The notes under the pieces are model-generated. The model was not told the origin of the DNA and searched no databases. It saw nothing but the letters and a program-made list of their open reading frames with translations. Shown in pieces: positions 8,057-16,800 of a DNA stretch of 40,756 bases. Within the stretch, counting starts at the first letter, position 1. Every line of letters starts with the position of its first letter. Origin of the DNA: Candidatus Villigracilis proximus (lineage in GTDB: Bacteria > Chloroflexota > Anaerolineae > Anaerolineales > Villigracilaceae); assembly GCA_016715195.1 (NCBI GenBank), contig JADKBB010000031.1, forward strand, positions 1 to 40,756, in the 5' to 3' direction. The position numbers and the translations under genes are program-made.

Positions 8057-8394
8057 TTCCCTTTTTGATCGTCAATATCATTGTTTCCGTTTTGATCGTG
8101 CGTGCAGTCTTTTTATCAAGGCGCGCGCTGGTCAACAGGGAAGGGAAACTCGCCTCACTTGGGAGATTGATCGTCTCCATCCTGTGGATCGGATTTCTGG
8201 GCATAATCCAAAGTTTCTACATTGCCAGTGTCCTCCTGATTTTGACCGATGCAACCGAACCCGTACTCGAACGAGGCACAGCCATCACCTTCCTGCCGCT
8301 TAGCTTTGTAGTGGGTTTCGTGTTGATCGCTCTCTTCGGCCTGATGAACTGGGGCGATCTGACAAGATGGTTTCCGCAGAGACAGAGGAAATAA
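8002..8394 (+). CDS. TIR membrane protein copy 2, C-terminal membrane part
   Basis: This frame carries the last membrane segments of the TIR protein copy 2 (four hydrophobic stretches, ending MNWGDLTRWFPQ). Its counterpart in copy 1 is the end of 160-942 (FRFGDIRRWFP). The only start here is a TTG at 8002 inside the reading of the upstream part, and no ribosome site precedes it. Inserting one base in the T run at 7984-7989 gives an uninterrupted reading, so I regard it as the C-terminus of one protein. Confidence 0.75.
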   Translation: MDSLWFEFNQQFLAYQNLIPFLIVNIIVSVLIVRAVFLSRRALVNREGKLASLGRLIVSILWIGFLGIIQSFYIASVLLILTDATEPVLERGTAITFLPLSFVVGFVLIALFGLMNWGDLTRWFPQRQRK

Positions 8395-8432
8395 AAAAAG
8401 TGGACAGCGGATTTTATATCCACTGTCCACTT
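8393..8432 (-). terminator. Leftward terminator with bulged stem
   Basis: AAGTGGACAG (8398-8407) pairs with CTGTCCACTT (8423-8432), and GGAT/ATCC pairs inside it. On the minus strand seven T follow, so it stops leftward transcripts, acting as a second barrier after the gyrA terminator. Rightward it has only two T and would be a weak end for the TIR gene that stops at 8394. A further 8-bp palindrome (8463-8480) lies in the same intergenic stretch. Confidence 0.7.
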
Positions 8433-8564
8433 GAGATGCGAAACACAGAAATGTTTATAAAACCATCAGCAAGCTGATGGACTCCAAATGGGCTCCAAAA
8501 TTGCGGACTGCTGAATATTAACTCCTCAATCAGATTTCAGCAGAAACTTTTTCACCGTCAACAA

Positions 8565-8597
8565 AAAACTCCAGAACCTTAATGATTCTGGAGTTTT
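8565..8597 (-). terminator. gyrA terminator
   Basis: AAAACTCCAGAA (8565-8576) pairs with TTCTGGAGTTTT (8586-8597) around a 9-nt loop. The run of T on the minus strand follows the stem 12 nt after the gyrA stop. Confidence 0.9.
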
Positions 8598-8608
8598 CAA
8601 CTTAAATC

Positions 8609-11212
8609 CTACTTCTTCTTTTTCTTCGCTACACTCTTCTGTACAGGTTTCTTGACCGCAGCTTTCTTCGCGGGCTTGGCGGGTTTCTCTTTCTTCTTTC
8701 CACTTTCCTTCTTCCCGCTTTCGGCTTTCTTTTCCTTCTTCTCTTCCTTCACCACTTTAACAAATCTTTCCACGGTCCAGCCTACGATGATGGAAGTCAC
8801 TGCTTCACCGGGTTTCACTTCCACAAGCATGTCACCTTTGGTGGCGGCACGTTTGCGGATCGTGGCGGCATCTAATCTGGCAGATTTGGGCGCGCCTTTG
8901 CTGGTATGGATGGTGGCGATGTGATTCGGCTTGCCCGAGGCAACACCCGCAATGGTGGTCTTCTTCGGCAATGACCAGACCGTCACGCCCTTGCCATAGC
9001 GTCCCTGAGTTGGGAATTCCTTTTCGCTGACGCGTTTGGCTTTGCCGTCAGATGCCATCAAGAGGATTTCACCTTCGGCGGGCAGAATTTCAGCGCCAAC
9101 CAATTCGTCAGTATCATCGAGTTTGATGCCGTTCACACCGGCGGCGACAAGTCCCATGGGGCGCACGTCATCTTCCTTGAAGCGGATCGCCATACCTTGT
9201 GCTGTGACCAGCAGAACGTCTTTCTTCGCGCCATCGGTTAATCCAACCCAGCCGAGTCTGTCACCTTCGTTCACTCTGGCGAGGACAAACGTCTGCGCTG
9301 AGGGGCCGGGCATTTCTGTGATGAGACTCTTCTTCACCATGCCAAAACGTGAAACGGTGATGACACAAGTTTCGGGCGGGAATTCAGAACGTTTGGCAGG
9401 CATGGAGAATACAGCCGCGAGTTTATCGTCCTGAGTTAAGGGCGATGCTTTGAAGTATGGAATGCCATCGTGCAAATGTCCGTTCGCGCCGATCTCGGGC
9501 AGGGTGTGCAATGCAATCGCGGCGGCTTTGCCGTTTTCAGCCGCCAGATAAAGTGTATCGGTCGAGGATGCCCTCACTAAAAAGTGCGGCGCATCATTGC
9601 CGGAAGGACGCGGCGCTTTATCGTCATGTGTGCGTGCCATGATGCCATCTGCTGTGACGCCGATCCATACAGTTTGTTCGGTGATCAGGTCGGTGGCGGT
9701 CAGTGACTTCGAGCCTTTTCCGCTCTTCTTCAAGTTGACAATTTGTGTACGGCGTCGGTCACCATAGGCGGCTTTCACGCGTAATAATTCATCTGATACT
9801 ACTGCGCGCATCCGTTTTGCAGATTTTAGTAAATCTGTTAAATCTTTGATGATGGCGCTGATTTCCTTGTATTCAGTTTCGATCTTCTTGCGTTCGAGCG
9901 CGGCCAGACGGCGCAATTGCATGTCAAGGATCGCGTTGGCCTGCAACTCTGTCAGCTTGTAGCGCTTCATCAGTTTTTGCCGGGCAGTTTCAACGTCTGG
10001 TGCGGAGCGGATGATCTGAATGATCTCATCCAAATTCTTGAGCGCGGTTAAATATCCTTCAAGAATATGTGCGCGGGCTTTGGCTTTATCCAGATCAAAT
10101 TCGGCGCGGCGTTTGATGATCGTTAAACGATGTTCAACATAAACACGCAGCGCTTGTTTCAAAGTGAGTGTGCGCGGTTCGCCATCCACCAATGCCAGCA
10201 GATTGATACCGAAAGTGGTTTGCATCGGCGTGCGTTTGTATAACTCACGCAGCACGGTTTCGGGCTCAACATTCTTCGTCATTTCGAGGACGATGCGCAT
10301 TCCCTGTCTGTCAGATTCATCGCGCAGATCGGATAAGCCTTCGAGATGACCATCGCGTGCCAGCTCGGCAATGCGCTCGATCAAACTGGACTTGTTGACC
10401 TGATACGGTAATTCTGTGACAATGATCCGGCTTTTGCCTCTTTCCATCTCTTCGACATGCGCCTTGGCCTGCACGACCACACGTCCGCGCCCTGAGCCAT
10501 ACGCGGACTCAATTCCGTCTTCGCCTTTTTCCTGAATGATGATGCCGCCGGTGGGGAAATCCGGGCCTTGCACGAATTCCATCAATTGTTCAACATCAAT
10601 ATCATCGAGCTTGTCCCACTTCTCGATCATGTATACGAGCGCATCAACAATTTCGCCAAGATTATGCGGCGGGATGGAGGTTGCCATACCGACGGCAATA
10701 CCTGTTGCGCCATTCACCAAAAGATTGGGAATTGCCGCAGGCAGTACGCCCGGTTCTTCAAGCGTGTCGTCAAAGTTTGGGACGAAGTCAACAGTTTCTT
10801 TGTTCAGGTCGAAAAGAATATCAAGCGCCGCCGAGGTGAGACGCGCTTCTGTATAACGCATGGCTGCCGGCGGATCACCATCCACAGAACCGAAATTCCC
10901 CTGACCATCCACGAGCAATGTTCGCAGAGAGAAATCCTGCGCCATACGCGCCATCGCTTCGTACACTGCCGAGTCGCCATGCGGATGATATTTACCAAGC
11001 ACTTCACCGACGATACGCGCAGACTTCTTGTACGCCGTATCCGCGCGGATGCCCATGTCGTACATCGCGTATAGAATACGTCTCTGTACGGGCTTGAGAC
11101 CATCACGCGCATCGGGCAGGGCGCGTGCCACGATCACACTCATCGCATAATCGAGATACGACTGCTGCATCTCTGTATCGATATCTACTTTTCTAACAAT
11201 ACCAAGTTCCAT
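8609..11212 (-). CDS. gyrA: DNA gyrase (type IIA topoisomerase) subunit A
   Basis: An 867-residue GyrA/ParC-family subunit that cuts and rejoins DNA together with a GyrB/ParE partner not present here. The winged-helix and tower region holds GLKPVQRRILYAM, the quinolone-determining stretch YHPHGDSAVYEAM (Ser81, Glu85) and catalytic Tyr120 in AAMRYTEAR. The C-terminal beta-pinwheel starts near residue 510. The usual blade-1 GyrA box (QRRGG-K-G) is not recognisable; the closest match is QGRYGKG in a late blade, so a topoisomerase IV-like activity is a possibility. The last 46 residues are a basic tail with 22 lysines. GGAG precedes the ATG by five bases. The gene is monocistronic with two leftward terminators. 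Confidence 0.93.
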   Translation of the reverse strand: MELGIVRKVDIDTEMQQSYLDYAMSVIVARALPDARDGLKPVQRRILYAMYDMGIRADTAYKKSARIVGEVLGKYHPHGDSAVYEAMARMAQDFSLRTLLVDGQGNFGSVDGDPPAAMRYTEARLTSAALDILFDLNKETVDFVPNFDDTLEEPGVLPAAIPNLLVNGATGIAVGMATSIPPHNLGEIVDALVYMIEKWDKLDDIDVEQLMEFVQGPDFPTGGIIIQEKGEDGIESAYGSGRGRVVVQAKAHVEEMERGKSRIIVTELPYQVNKSSLIERIAELARDGHLEGLSDLRDESDRQGMRIVLEMTKNVEPETVLRELYKRTPMQTTFGINLLALVDGEPRTLTLKQALRVYVEHRLTIIKRRAEFDLDKAKARAHILEGYLTALKNLDEIIQIIRSAPDVETARQKLMKRYKLTELQANAILDMQLRRLAALERKKIETEYKEISAIIKDLTDLLKSAKRMRAVVSDELLRVKAAYGDRRRTQIVNLKKSGKGSKSLTATDLITEQTVWIGVTADGIMARTHDDKAPRPSGNDAPHFLVRASSTDTLYLAAENGKAAAIALHTLPEIGANGHLHDGIPYFKASPLTQDDKLAAVFSMPAKRSEFPPETCVITVSRFGMVKKSLITEMPGPSAQTFVLARVNEGDRLGWVGLTDGAKKDVLLVTAQGMAIRFKEDDVRPMGLVAAGVNGIKLDDTDELVGAEILPAEGEILLMASDGKAKRVSEKEFPTQGRYGKGVTVWSLPKKTTIAGVASGKPNHIATIHTSKGAPKSARLDAATIRKRAATKGDMLVEVKPGEAVTSIIVGWTVERFVKVVKEEKKEKKAESGKKESGKKKEKPAKPAKKAAVKKPVQKSVAKKKKK

Positions 11213-11232
11213 AGCTGCTCCAAAAATCTTTT

Positions 11233-11302
11233 ACCACAAACGGCACCAAGGGACACAAAGGAAAAGATTTAAACCTTCGTGCTACTTCGTGTCCTTCGTG
11301 GT
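11233..11302. repeat. Imperfect 29-bp inverted repeat in the gyrA upstream region
   Basis: Arms 11233-11261 and 11274-11302 match at 21 of 29 positions around a 12-nt AT loop. Each arm is itself built of CAC-N-AAGG-like units. It lies 20-90 bp upstream of the gyrA start, so on the transcript it would form a long hairpin in the leader, or it is an intergenic repeat family member. Confidence 0.55.
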
Positions 11303-11421
11303 AAATATATGAATGTATGTTCTATTGCGGGGCTTATCTTACGGGGAAAGATGGAAGGCGTCAAGTCATGCAGGGCGGTTTATCACTCTTTTAGGTGATT
11401 GTATCGAACTTTTGGATTCGA

Positions 11422-11452
11422 TAAAATTTCACTCATATAGAGGTGACTTATG
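11422..11452 (+). promoter_or_regulatory. Promoter -10 and ribosome site of the small membrane gene
   Basis: TAAAAT at 11422-11427 is a likely -10 and GAGGTGA (11440-11446) is a ribosome site for the ATG at 11450. The stretch 11303-11420 shows nothing else I can name. Confidence 0.45.
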
Positions 11453-11869
11453 AAACTTAATACTGCCAAGGAAGTTTGGATCGCGCGCATTATCGCCTGG
11501 GTTGTGATTGGTGCTGTTTCGTGCGGAATTATTTTTGTGACAACTTTCATGCTTGGGCCGACACTTTTTGTCATCCCAAACCTGAGTGACAAGATCGCCG
11601 TGGCAATTTACTGCCCCGGCGCGGAAAATTCTTCGACTCAGGATGGCGCGTCCATGCCCACCACCAGCGACCCAAACGGCACCTACGGGCACACGGTGGA
11701 GATCACCTGCACCTTTGCCGATGGAAGCACACAGATCATCCGCAATGAGCAATTTGCGCTGGCATCCATTGGCGGCATGTTTGGCCTTGGCGGGTTATGC
11801 GGCGTCGGATTATCCATTCCACTTTTTCTCGCGCCCTTGTTTTTAATCCGTAAGAAGAAGGAAATTTAG
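11450..11869 (+). CDS. Small two-helix membrane protein, function unknown
   Basis: A 139-residue protein with two membrane helices (residues 11-45 and 103-132) and an extracytoplasmic loop of about 55 residues with two cysteines (YCPGAEN, ITCTFADGS) that may form a disulfide. It ends in the basic RKKKEI. No family is recognised. It is a single-gene unit, divergent from gyrA and convergent with the lipoprotein gene at 12033; no clear terminator is visible between 11870 and 12032. Confidence 0.65.
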   Translation: MKLNTAKEVWIARIIAWVVIGAVSCGIIFVTTFMLGPTLFVIPNLSDKIAVAIYCPGAENSSTQDGASMPTTSDPNGTYGHTVEITCTFADGSTQIIRNEQFALASIGGMFGLGGLCGVGLSIPLFLAPLFLIRKKKEI

Positions 11870-12032
11870 TAAAAGACCAGACAAAGCCCCTCTTAATCCT
11901 TGCGTAGTAAATATCTCCAAAAATAATTCGCACTTAGAATTTGCATAAACTTTAAAGTCGCGTTAAAAAATTTGGGCATTTTTTCGATATGTACGGTAGA
12001 AAGCAAATAAATAAAAGTTGAGGGTGTGGCGT

Positions 12033-12953
12033 TTACGGAATAATTACACCGACACCCCGGGTTGAGCAGAGTCCGTTCAGATCTTTATCAGAACATATTG
12101 TGATGGTTGCTTTTATTTCGTGTCCGGATAGGTTGTAGCCAAACAAAGGGGAGCTTTGGATGTAGGTCTCGCCTGCTCCAAATGAATCTTTTGTATTGCT
12201 TCCCGAACAGCCGTCGCGGCGGGAAAATTCGTTTTGTAGTTGCACCTGCGTTATATTCGTCGTTTTATCCTTTATCGAGATATAAACTGACTTAAATAAA
12301 ACAGAACTGGTATTTTTTAGCTTAATATTAACCCACCATTGACCGTTGCAGGTGTCCACACCGACATAATCTGCGTTGAAGGTTGGCGGCGGCGGGACAG
12401 TGTTTGTAGGGATGAAGGTTGCTGTGGCAGTGGGTGTGGGCGGCGGAGTATGGATTGGCAATTGCAAAGTAGGGCCGGTCAATGTTGCATATTCTCCCCA
12501 TACCCAGCAATATTCTGCGGCGTTACTTGCATCCGGATTGCGGATATACCAATAATTAGTGGTCGGGTCAACAGCCAGAACCTCGGCAGTTTCACCAATC
12601 AATAACGAGCCTTCCCGGGGATAGACCTTTCCTGGTCCACTGCGACAATTGGTATCCACCGAAACAGTGATCAACGTAATGGACGGTGTGGACGTAAATT
12701 CGAGTGTGGGGGTGGCGGTCTCGGTCGGTGTGAGAGATGGCGTGAAGGTAAAAATTGCCGTTGGTTCCAGCGTGGGTGACGATGTTTCCGTTGGCGCGTT
12801 CAATGTCAACGCTGCTACAGTTTGGGCAATGGCATTGTTGAGGTCTATTGGAGTTGCGGTATCAGGCACGGTGGAGATTGCAGGCACTGCACATGCGATG
12901 CTCGCGATCAATAATACGGTTATTGGAAAATAAATTCGATGAGAGCGTGACAT
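12033..12953 (-). CDS. SH3b-domain lipoprotein with Thr/Pro linkers
   Basis: A 306-residue lipoprotein. The signal peptide ends with SIAC, followed by a helix (NNAIAQTVAALTLNAP) and a Thr/Pro-rich linker to about residue 95. The SH3b domain (about 95-165) has NCRSGPGKVYP, YWYIRNPD and YCWVW, the same signature as the lipoprotein at 2856. A second Thr/Pro linker leads to a C-terminal beta domain (about 190-306) with two Cys pairs (VDTCNGQWWVNIKLKN, ITICSDKDLNGLC) that resembles an extracellular beta-sandwich. AAGGA precedes the ATG. It is the second gene of a leftward pair, 13 bp after the methyltransferase-like gene. Confidence 0.75.
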   Translation of the reverse strand: MSRSHRIYFPITVLLIASIACAVPAISTVPDTATPIDLNNAIAQTVAALTLNAPTETSSPTLEPTAIFTFTPSLTPTETATPTLEFTSTPSITLITVSVDTNCRSGPGKVYPREGSLLIGETAEVLAVDPTTNYWYIRNPDASNAAEYCWVWGEYATLTGPTLQLPIHTPPPTPTATATFIPTNTVPPPPTFNADYVGVDTCNGQWWVNIKLKNTSSVLFKSVYISIKDKTTNITQVQLQNEFSRRDGCSGSNTKDSFGAGETYIQSSPLFGYNLSGHEIKATITICSDKDLNGLCSTRGVGVIIP

Positions 12954-12966
12954 AATTTTTTCCTTC

Positions 12967-13773
12967 TTATTGATTCCAGATTAACCAGCCTTTACTTAAC
13001 CATTTTCTGTGCAGGTCTATTTTATACCCCTTTGCAGCCAAACTCTCCGCAGAAGCGACAAACCATTGTCTCAACCCAAACACTTTGGCAGAAGCCGTCT
13101 CTGCCGCAGAACGTTTCCAGGCTTCCACGAAATCATAAATTTCATCACCCGGCACAACATGATGAATATAATTCTTGGGCAGCACAGCTTGAAAATCTAT
13201 AATATCAAATCCCATGCGGAAGTTTGTACTGAATACCAGCGCTTCAAATTTCCAATCTTTTTCCTGCTTCCTCACAACATTCGCCGCCCAAAGCTGCCCA
13301 AACGGCGTGGATGTGCCTTCGATCATTAATCCGCCGGGCAATACATATTCAGCGAGACGTTCGTACGCGGGCGCAAAATCCTTTTCTTCATATTGACGCA
13401 GGACATTAAAAGCGCGGATCAATCTTACCCTTTCGCCTGATTGCAAAGGCAAGTTAAATCCGCCCAGCCGAAAGTGTGTGATCTCGTCTGCATAAGGTAA
13501 TGCCGCGTCGACACGTTCCTTGTCAATTTCAACACCGAGGATCGGCAGATCGGGATTGATACGCCGAAAGCGTTCGGCGCTTTCGAGGGTAGTGCGAGGA
13601 TCAAAGCCGTAGCCAAGATCAATGAAGAATGAATCAGCGAACAGGTTATCGGTCCGCGTGAGAAGCGAGGGCTCATAGAGCAGAATAAAATTATCGACCC
13701 GGCGCAGTCGATTCGATGCAGTCTTTCCACGGGTGGGAAGTCCAATTGGTTTTTTGCTTAAGGATTTTTTCAT
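12967..13773 (-). CDS. Class I SAM-dependent methyltransferase-like protein
   Basis: A 268-residue protein. FIDLGYGFDPRTTLE resembles motif I of Rossmann methyltransferases, PILGVEIDKERVDAA the acidic motif after strand 2, and LIRAFNVLRQYEEKD the motif IV region. The C-terminal third (WKRSAAETASAKVFGLRQWF) is specific to this family. The substrate is unknown. A TATAAT box eight bases before the ATG and no ribosome site suggest a leaderless start, with the box directly after the U-tract of the rpoC terminator. It probably shares a transcript with the lipoprotein gene downstream. Confidence 0.7.
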   Translation of the reverse strand: MKKSLSKKPIGLPTRGKTASNRLRRVDNFILLYEPSLLTRTDNLFADSFFIDLGYGFDPRTTLESAERFRRINPDLPILGVEIDKERVDAALPYADEITHFRLGGFNLPLQSGERVRLIRAFNVLRQYEEKDFAPAYERLAEYVLPGGLMIEGTSTPFGQLWAANVVRKQEKDWKFEALVFSTNFRMGFDIIDFQAVLPKNYIHHVVPGDEIYDFVEAWKRSAAETASAKVFGLRQWFVASAESLAAKGYKIDLHRKWLSKGWLIWNQ

Positions 13774-13787
13774 GCACGCTTATTATA
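13771..13787 (-). promoter_or_regulatory. -10 box directly before ATG (likely leaderless start)
   Basis: On the minus strand TATAAT (13787-13782) is followed by 8 nt and the ATG at 13773. It abuts the T run of the rpoC terminator, so one gene ends and the next begins within a few bases. Confidence 0.5.
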
Positions 13788-13790
13788 CAA

Positions 13791-13827
13791 AAAAGAAGGA
13801 CGACCTTTGCAGATCGTCCTTCTTTTT
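13791..13827 (-). terminator. rpoC terminator
   Basis: AAGAAGGACGA (13793-13803) pairs with TCGTCCTTCTT (13814-13824), extended by A/T pairs on both sides. Leftward it is followed by a T run; it lies 14 nt after the rpoC stop. Confidence 0.92.
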
Positions 13828-13840
13828 ATTTTGTTTTGAC

Positions 13841-16800
13841 TTACAAGTTCATGTCCGGAAGATTTGACCACTGTGTGGCGTTGTTCTGAACCTTCTCGTC
13901 TGCGAAGCGCCCGTGGATGAAACCTGTGCCCGCGGGGATGAGCTTGCCGATGATCACGTTTTCCTTCAAGCCGTAAAGCGGATCGGTGGTGGAGCCGATG
14001 GCCGCGCTTGCCAACACTTTGATCGTGTGCTGGAAGGAGGAGGCCGAGAGGAACGAGTCGGTGCTGAGTGAGGCTTTGGTCACGCCGAGCAAAACTTCCT
14101 GTGAGCGCGCGGCGGTCTTGCCTTCAGCCAGTAAGGCTTCGTTGATCTTGCGGATCTCAAGGCGGTCGACTGCATCACCGGGCAGGTACTTGGTGTCGCC
14201 GGGGCGGGTGACCTGTACCTTGCTCAACATCTTGCGGATGATGACTTCAAAATGTTTGTCGTGGATGTTCTGACCTTGTGAACGATACACTTTTTGCACT
14301 TCGGTCATAAGATACATCTGGCAGGCGTCGCGTCCCTGGATCTTCAACACGCGGTGCGGGTTGAGTGAACCTTCGGTAAGCGGCTGACCAGCCTCAACAT
14401 GTGCGCCGGCTTTGACGAGCAAGCGGGAGGTGGTGGGGATGTCTTCAATGACCTCTTCGCGTTGTTCGTAGGAGACGATGATCTTGCGGTCTTTCTTTTC
14501 CACGGCCACACGTCCGGCGTGCTGGGCGGTGATGGTGGCTTTGTCTTTGGTTGCGAGGATCTCGCCAACCTGTACTTCAGATTCATCCTTGGCGACGAAT
14601 TTCCAATCTTCAGGAAGTGCGTATTCGTCGTGAACCATTTCAGCGTGTTCAATGCGGACTTCGCGCATGTCTGCATATTTTTCAGATTGTTGAACGAAGA
14701 CCATACCGCTGATCTCAGCGACAACGGCTTCACCCTTTGGCATCTTGCGGGCTTCGAAGATTTCTTCCACGCGGGGCAAACCAGTGGTGATATCGGATGC
14801 GCCGGTTGAAGCCACACCACCGGTGTGGAAGGTGCGGAGGGTCAACTGTGTACCAGGTTCACCGATCGACTGGGCGGCCACGATACCGACTGCGGAGCCA
14901 AGCTCAACCATTTCGCCGCGGGCGAGGTCAATGCCATAGCATTTGGCGCAGATACCGTGACTGAGCTGACAGGTCATCGGGGAGCGGAGTTTCATTTCCT
15001 TGATGCCCGTGTTGGCGATCTTGCGTGCCAGATCATGGGTGATGACATCGTTGTACTCAGCGAGGATTTCGCCGGTATTTGGATCAAGTACGCGCTCGGC
15101 AATCAGACGGCTGTACATACGGCTCATCATGGACTGACCAGCGACATCGTCTGTGCTGCGAATCCAGATGCCTTCGTGCGTACCGCAGTCAACTTCGTTG
15201 ATGATGATGTCCTGTGCAATATCCACAAGACGGCGGGTCAGGTAACCGGCATCCGCGGTACGAAGAGCGGTATCCGCGAGACCTTTACGAGCACCATGGG
15301 TCGAGATGAAGTATTCCTGAGCAGTAAGACCTTCGCGGAAGTTGGAACGGATCGGCATCGGAATGATGCGTCCTGAAGGATCGGCCATCAAACCACGCAT
15401 ACCAGCCAGCTGCGAAATGGTGGAGAAACCACCCTTGGTCGCGCCGGAGGTCGCCATGGTCGAAAGATTGCCATCGGGATCCATGTGTCTCTTCACGGCC
15501 TGACCCACACGGTCTGTGGTTTCCTGCCAGATCTGAATTTCACGTTCGTTCTTTTCCTGCTCGGTCAACAAACCACGGCGGAAATCGCGAAGTACAACTT
15601 CAACGGCCTTAAGAGCTTCGTCGATGATGCCCTTACGTTCCGGCGGGATGGAGATATCGGCCACCGCAAGCGTGGTGCCGGATTTTGTAGCGTATTCAAA
15701 ACCAATGCTCTTGACTGCATCGGCCACATCGGTCGTGACTTCCTGTCCGCAGAGTTCGTAAACTTCAGCGATCAAATCCTTCACGCCGCCCTTGTCCAGT
15801 TTCATATTGACGAACTGAACTTGTTCAGGCAAAACGCGATTGAAGAGTACACGGCCAATGGTTGTGTTAATAACGCGAGTCTGAGCCTCGGGCAGACGGT
15901 CATTGTTTTCGTCGTACCAGGTTCTGGCGAGGAATTTGATCTCGGTGTGAACATCCACTTGATCGAGTGCGTACGCGAGTTCCACTTCATCAATGGTCGC
16001 GAAGGCACGACCATCACCACGATGAACAGCTTTCTTTTCCATGGTCAGGTAATAGACGCCCAATACCATATCTTTGGAAGGGGAGATGATCGGTTCACCA
16101 TCCGCGGGCTTGAGCAAGTTCTTCGAAGCGAGCATGAGTTCGCGGGCTTCGGTAACTGCCTTCTGTGAAAGCGGAACATGGACAGCCATTTGATCGCCGT
16201 CAAAGTCCGCGTTGAAAGCGGTGGTGACGAGCGGATGCAATTGGATGGCGGAGCCTTCCACAAGAATCGGCTCGAAGGCCTGAATACCAAGGCGATGCAA
16301 GGTAGGCGCACGATTGAGCATTACCGGACGATCGCCGATCACGCTTTCGAGAGCTTCCCAAACTTCGGGTCTGTTGCGTTCGATCAAACGGCGCGCGCCT
16401 TTAACATTGGCGGCGTAATTATTTTGTACAAGTTTCGCGATCACGAACGGACGATACAACTCAAGCGCCATGCTCTTGGGCAGACCGCATTGATTAAGTT
16501 TCAACTTCGGTCCAACCACGATCACGGAACGGCCGGAATAATCCACGCGCTTGCCGAGCAAGTTGCGGCGGAAACGTCCTTTTTTACCTTTGAGCATATC
16601 GCTCAAGGATTTAAGTTCGCGGCGTCCACGGCGGGAGAGAGCTTTGCCGCGCTGCGAGTTATCGATCAAACTGTCAACGGCTTCCTGTAACATGCGCTTT
16701 TCATTGCGAATGATAACGTCAGGAGCGCCGAGTTCGAGCAATCTCTTCAAGCGGTTATTGCGGTTGATCACGCGGCGATACAGATCATTAAGATCGGATG

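Noticed and set aside
10568..11074. 168-codon open frame antisense to gyrA
   Set aside because: It overlaps conserved GyrA coding sequence on the other strand, has no ribosome site and no recognisable protein features.
14825..16690. Several long open frames antisense to rpoC (14825-15376, 15485-16168, 16178-16690)
   Set aside because: Shadows of the strongly conserved rpoC frame caused by codon bias; translations show no domain or signal.
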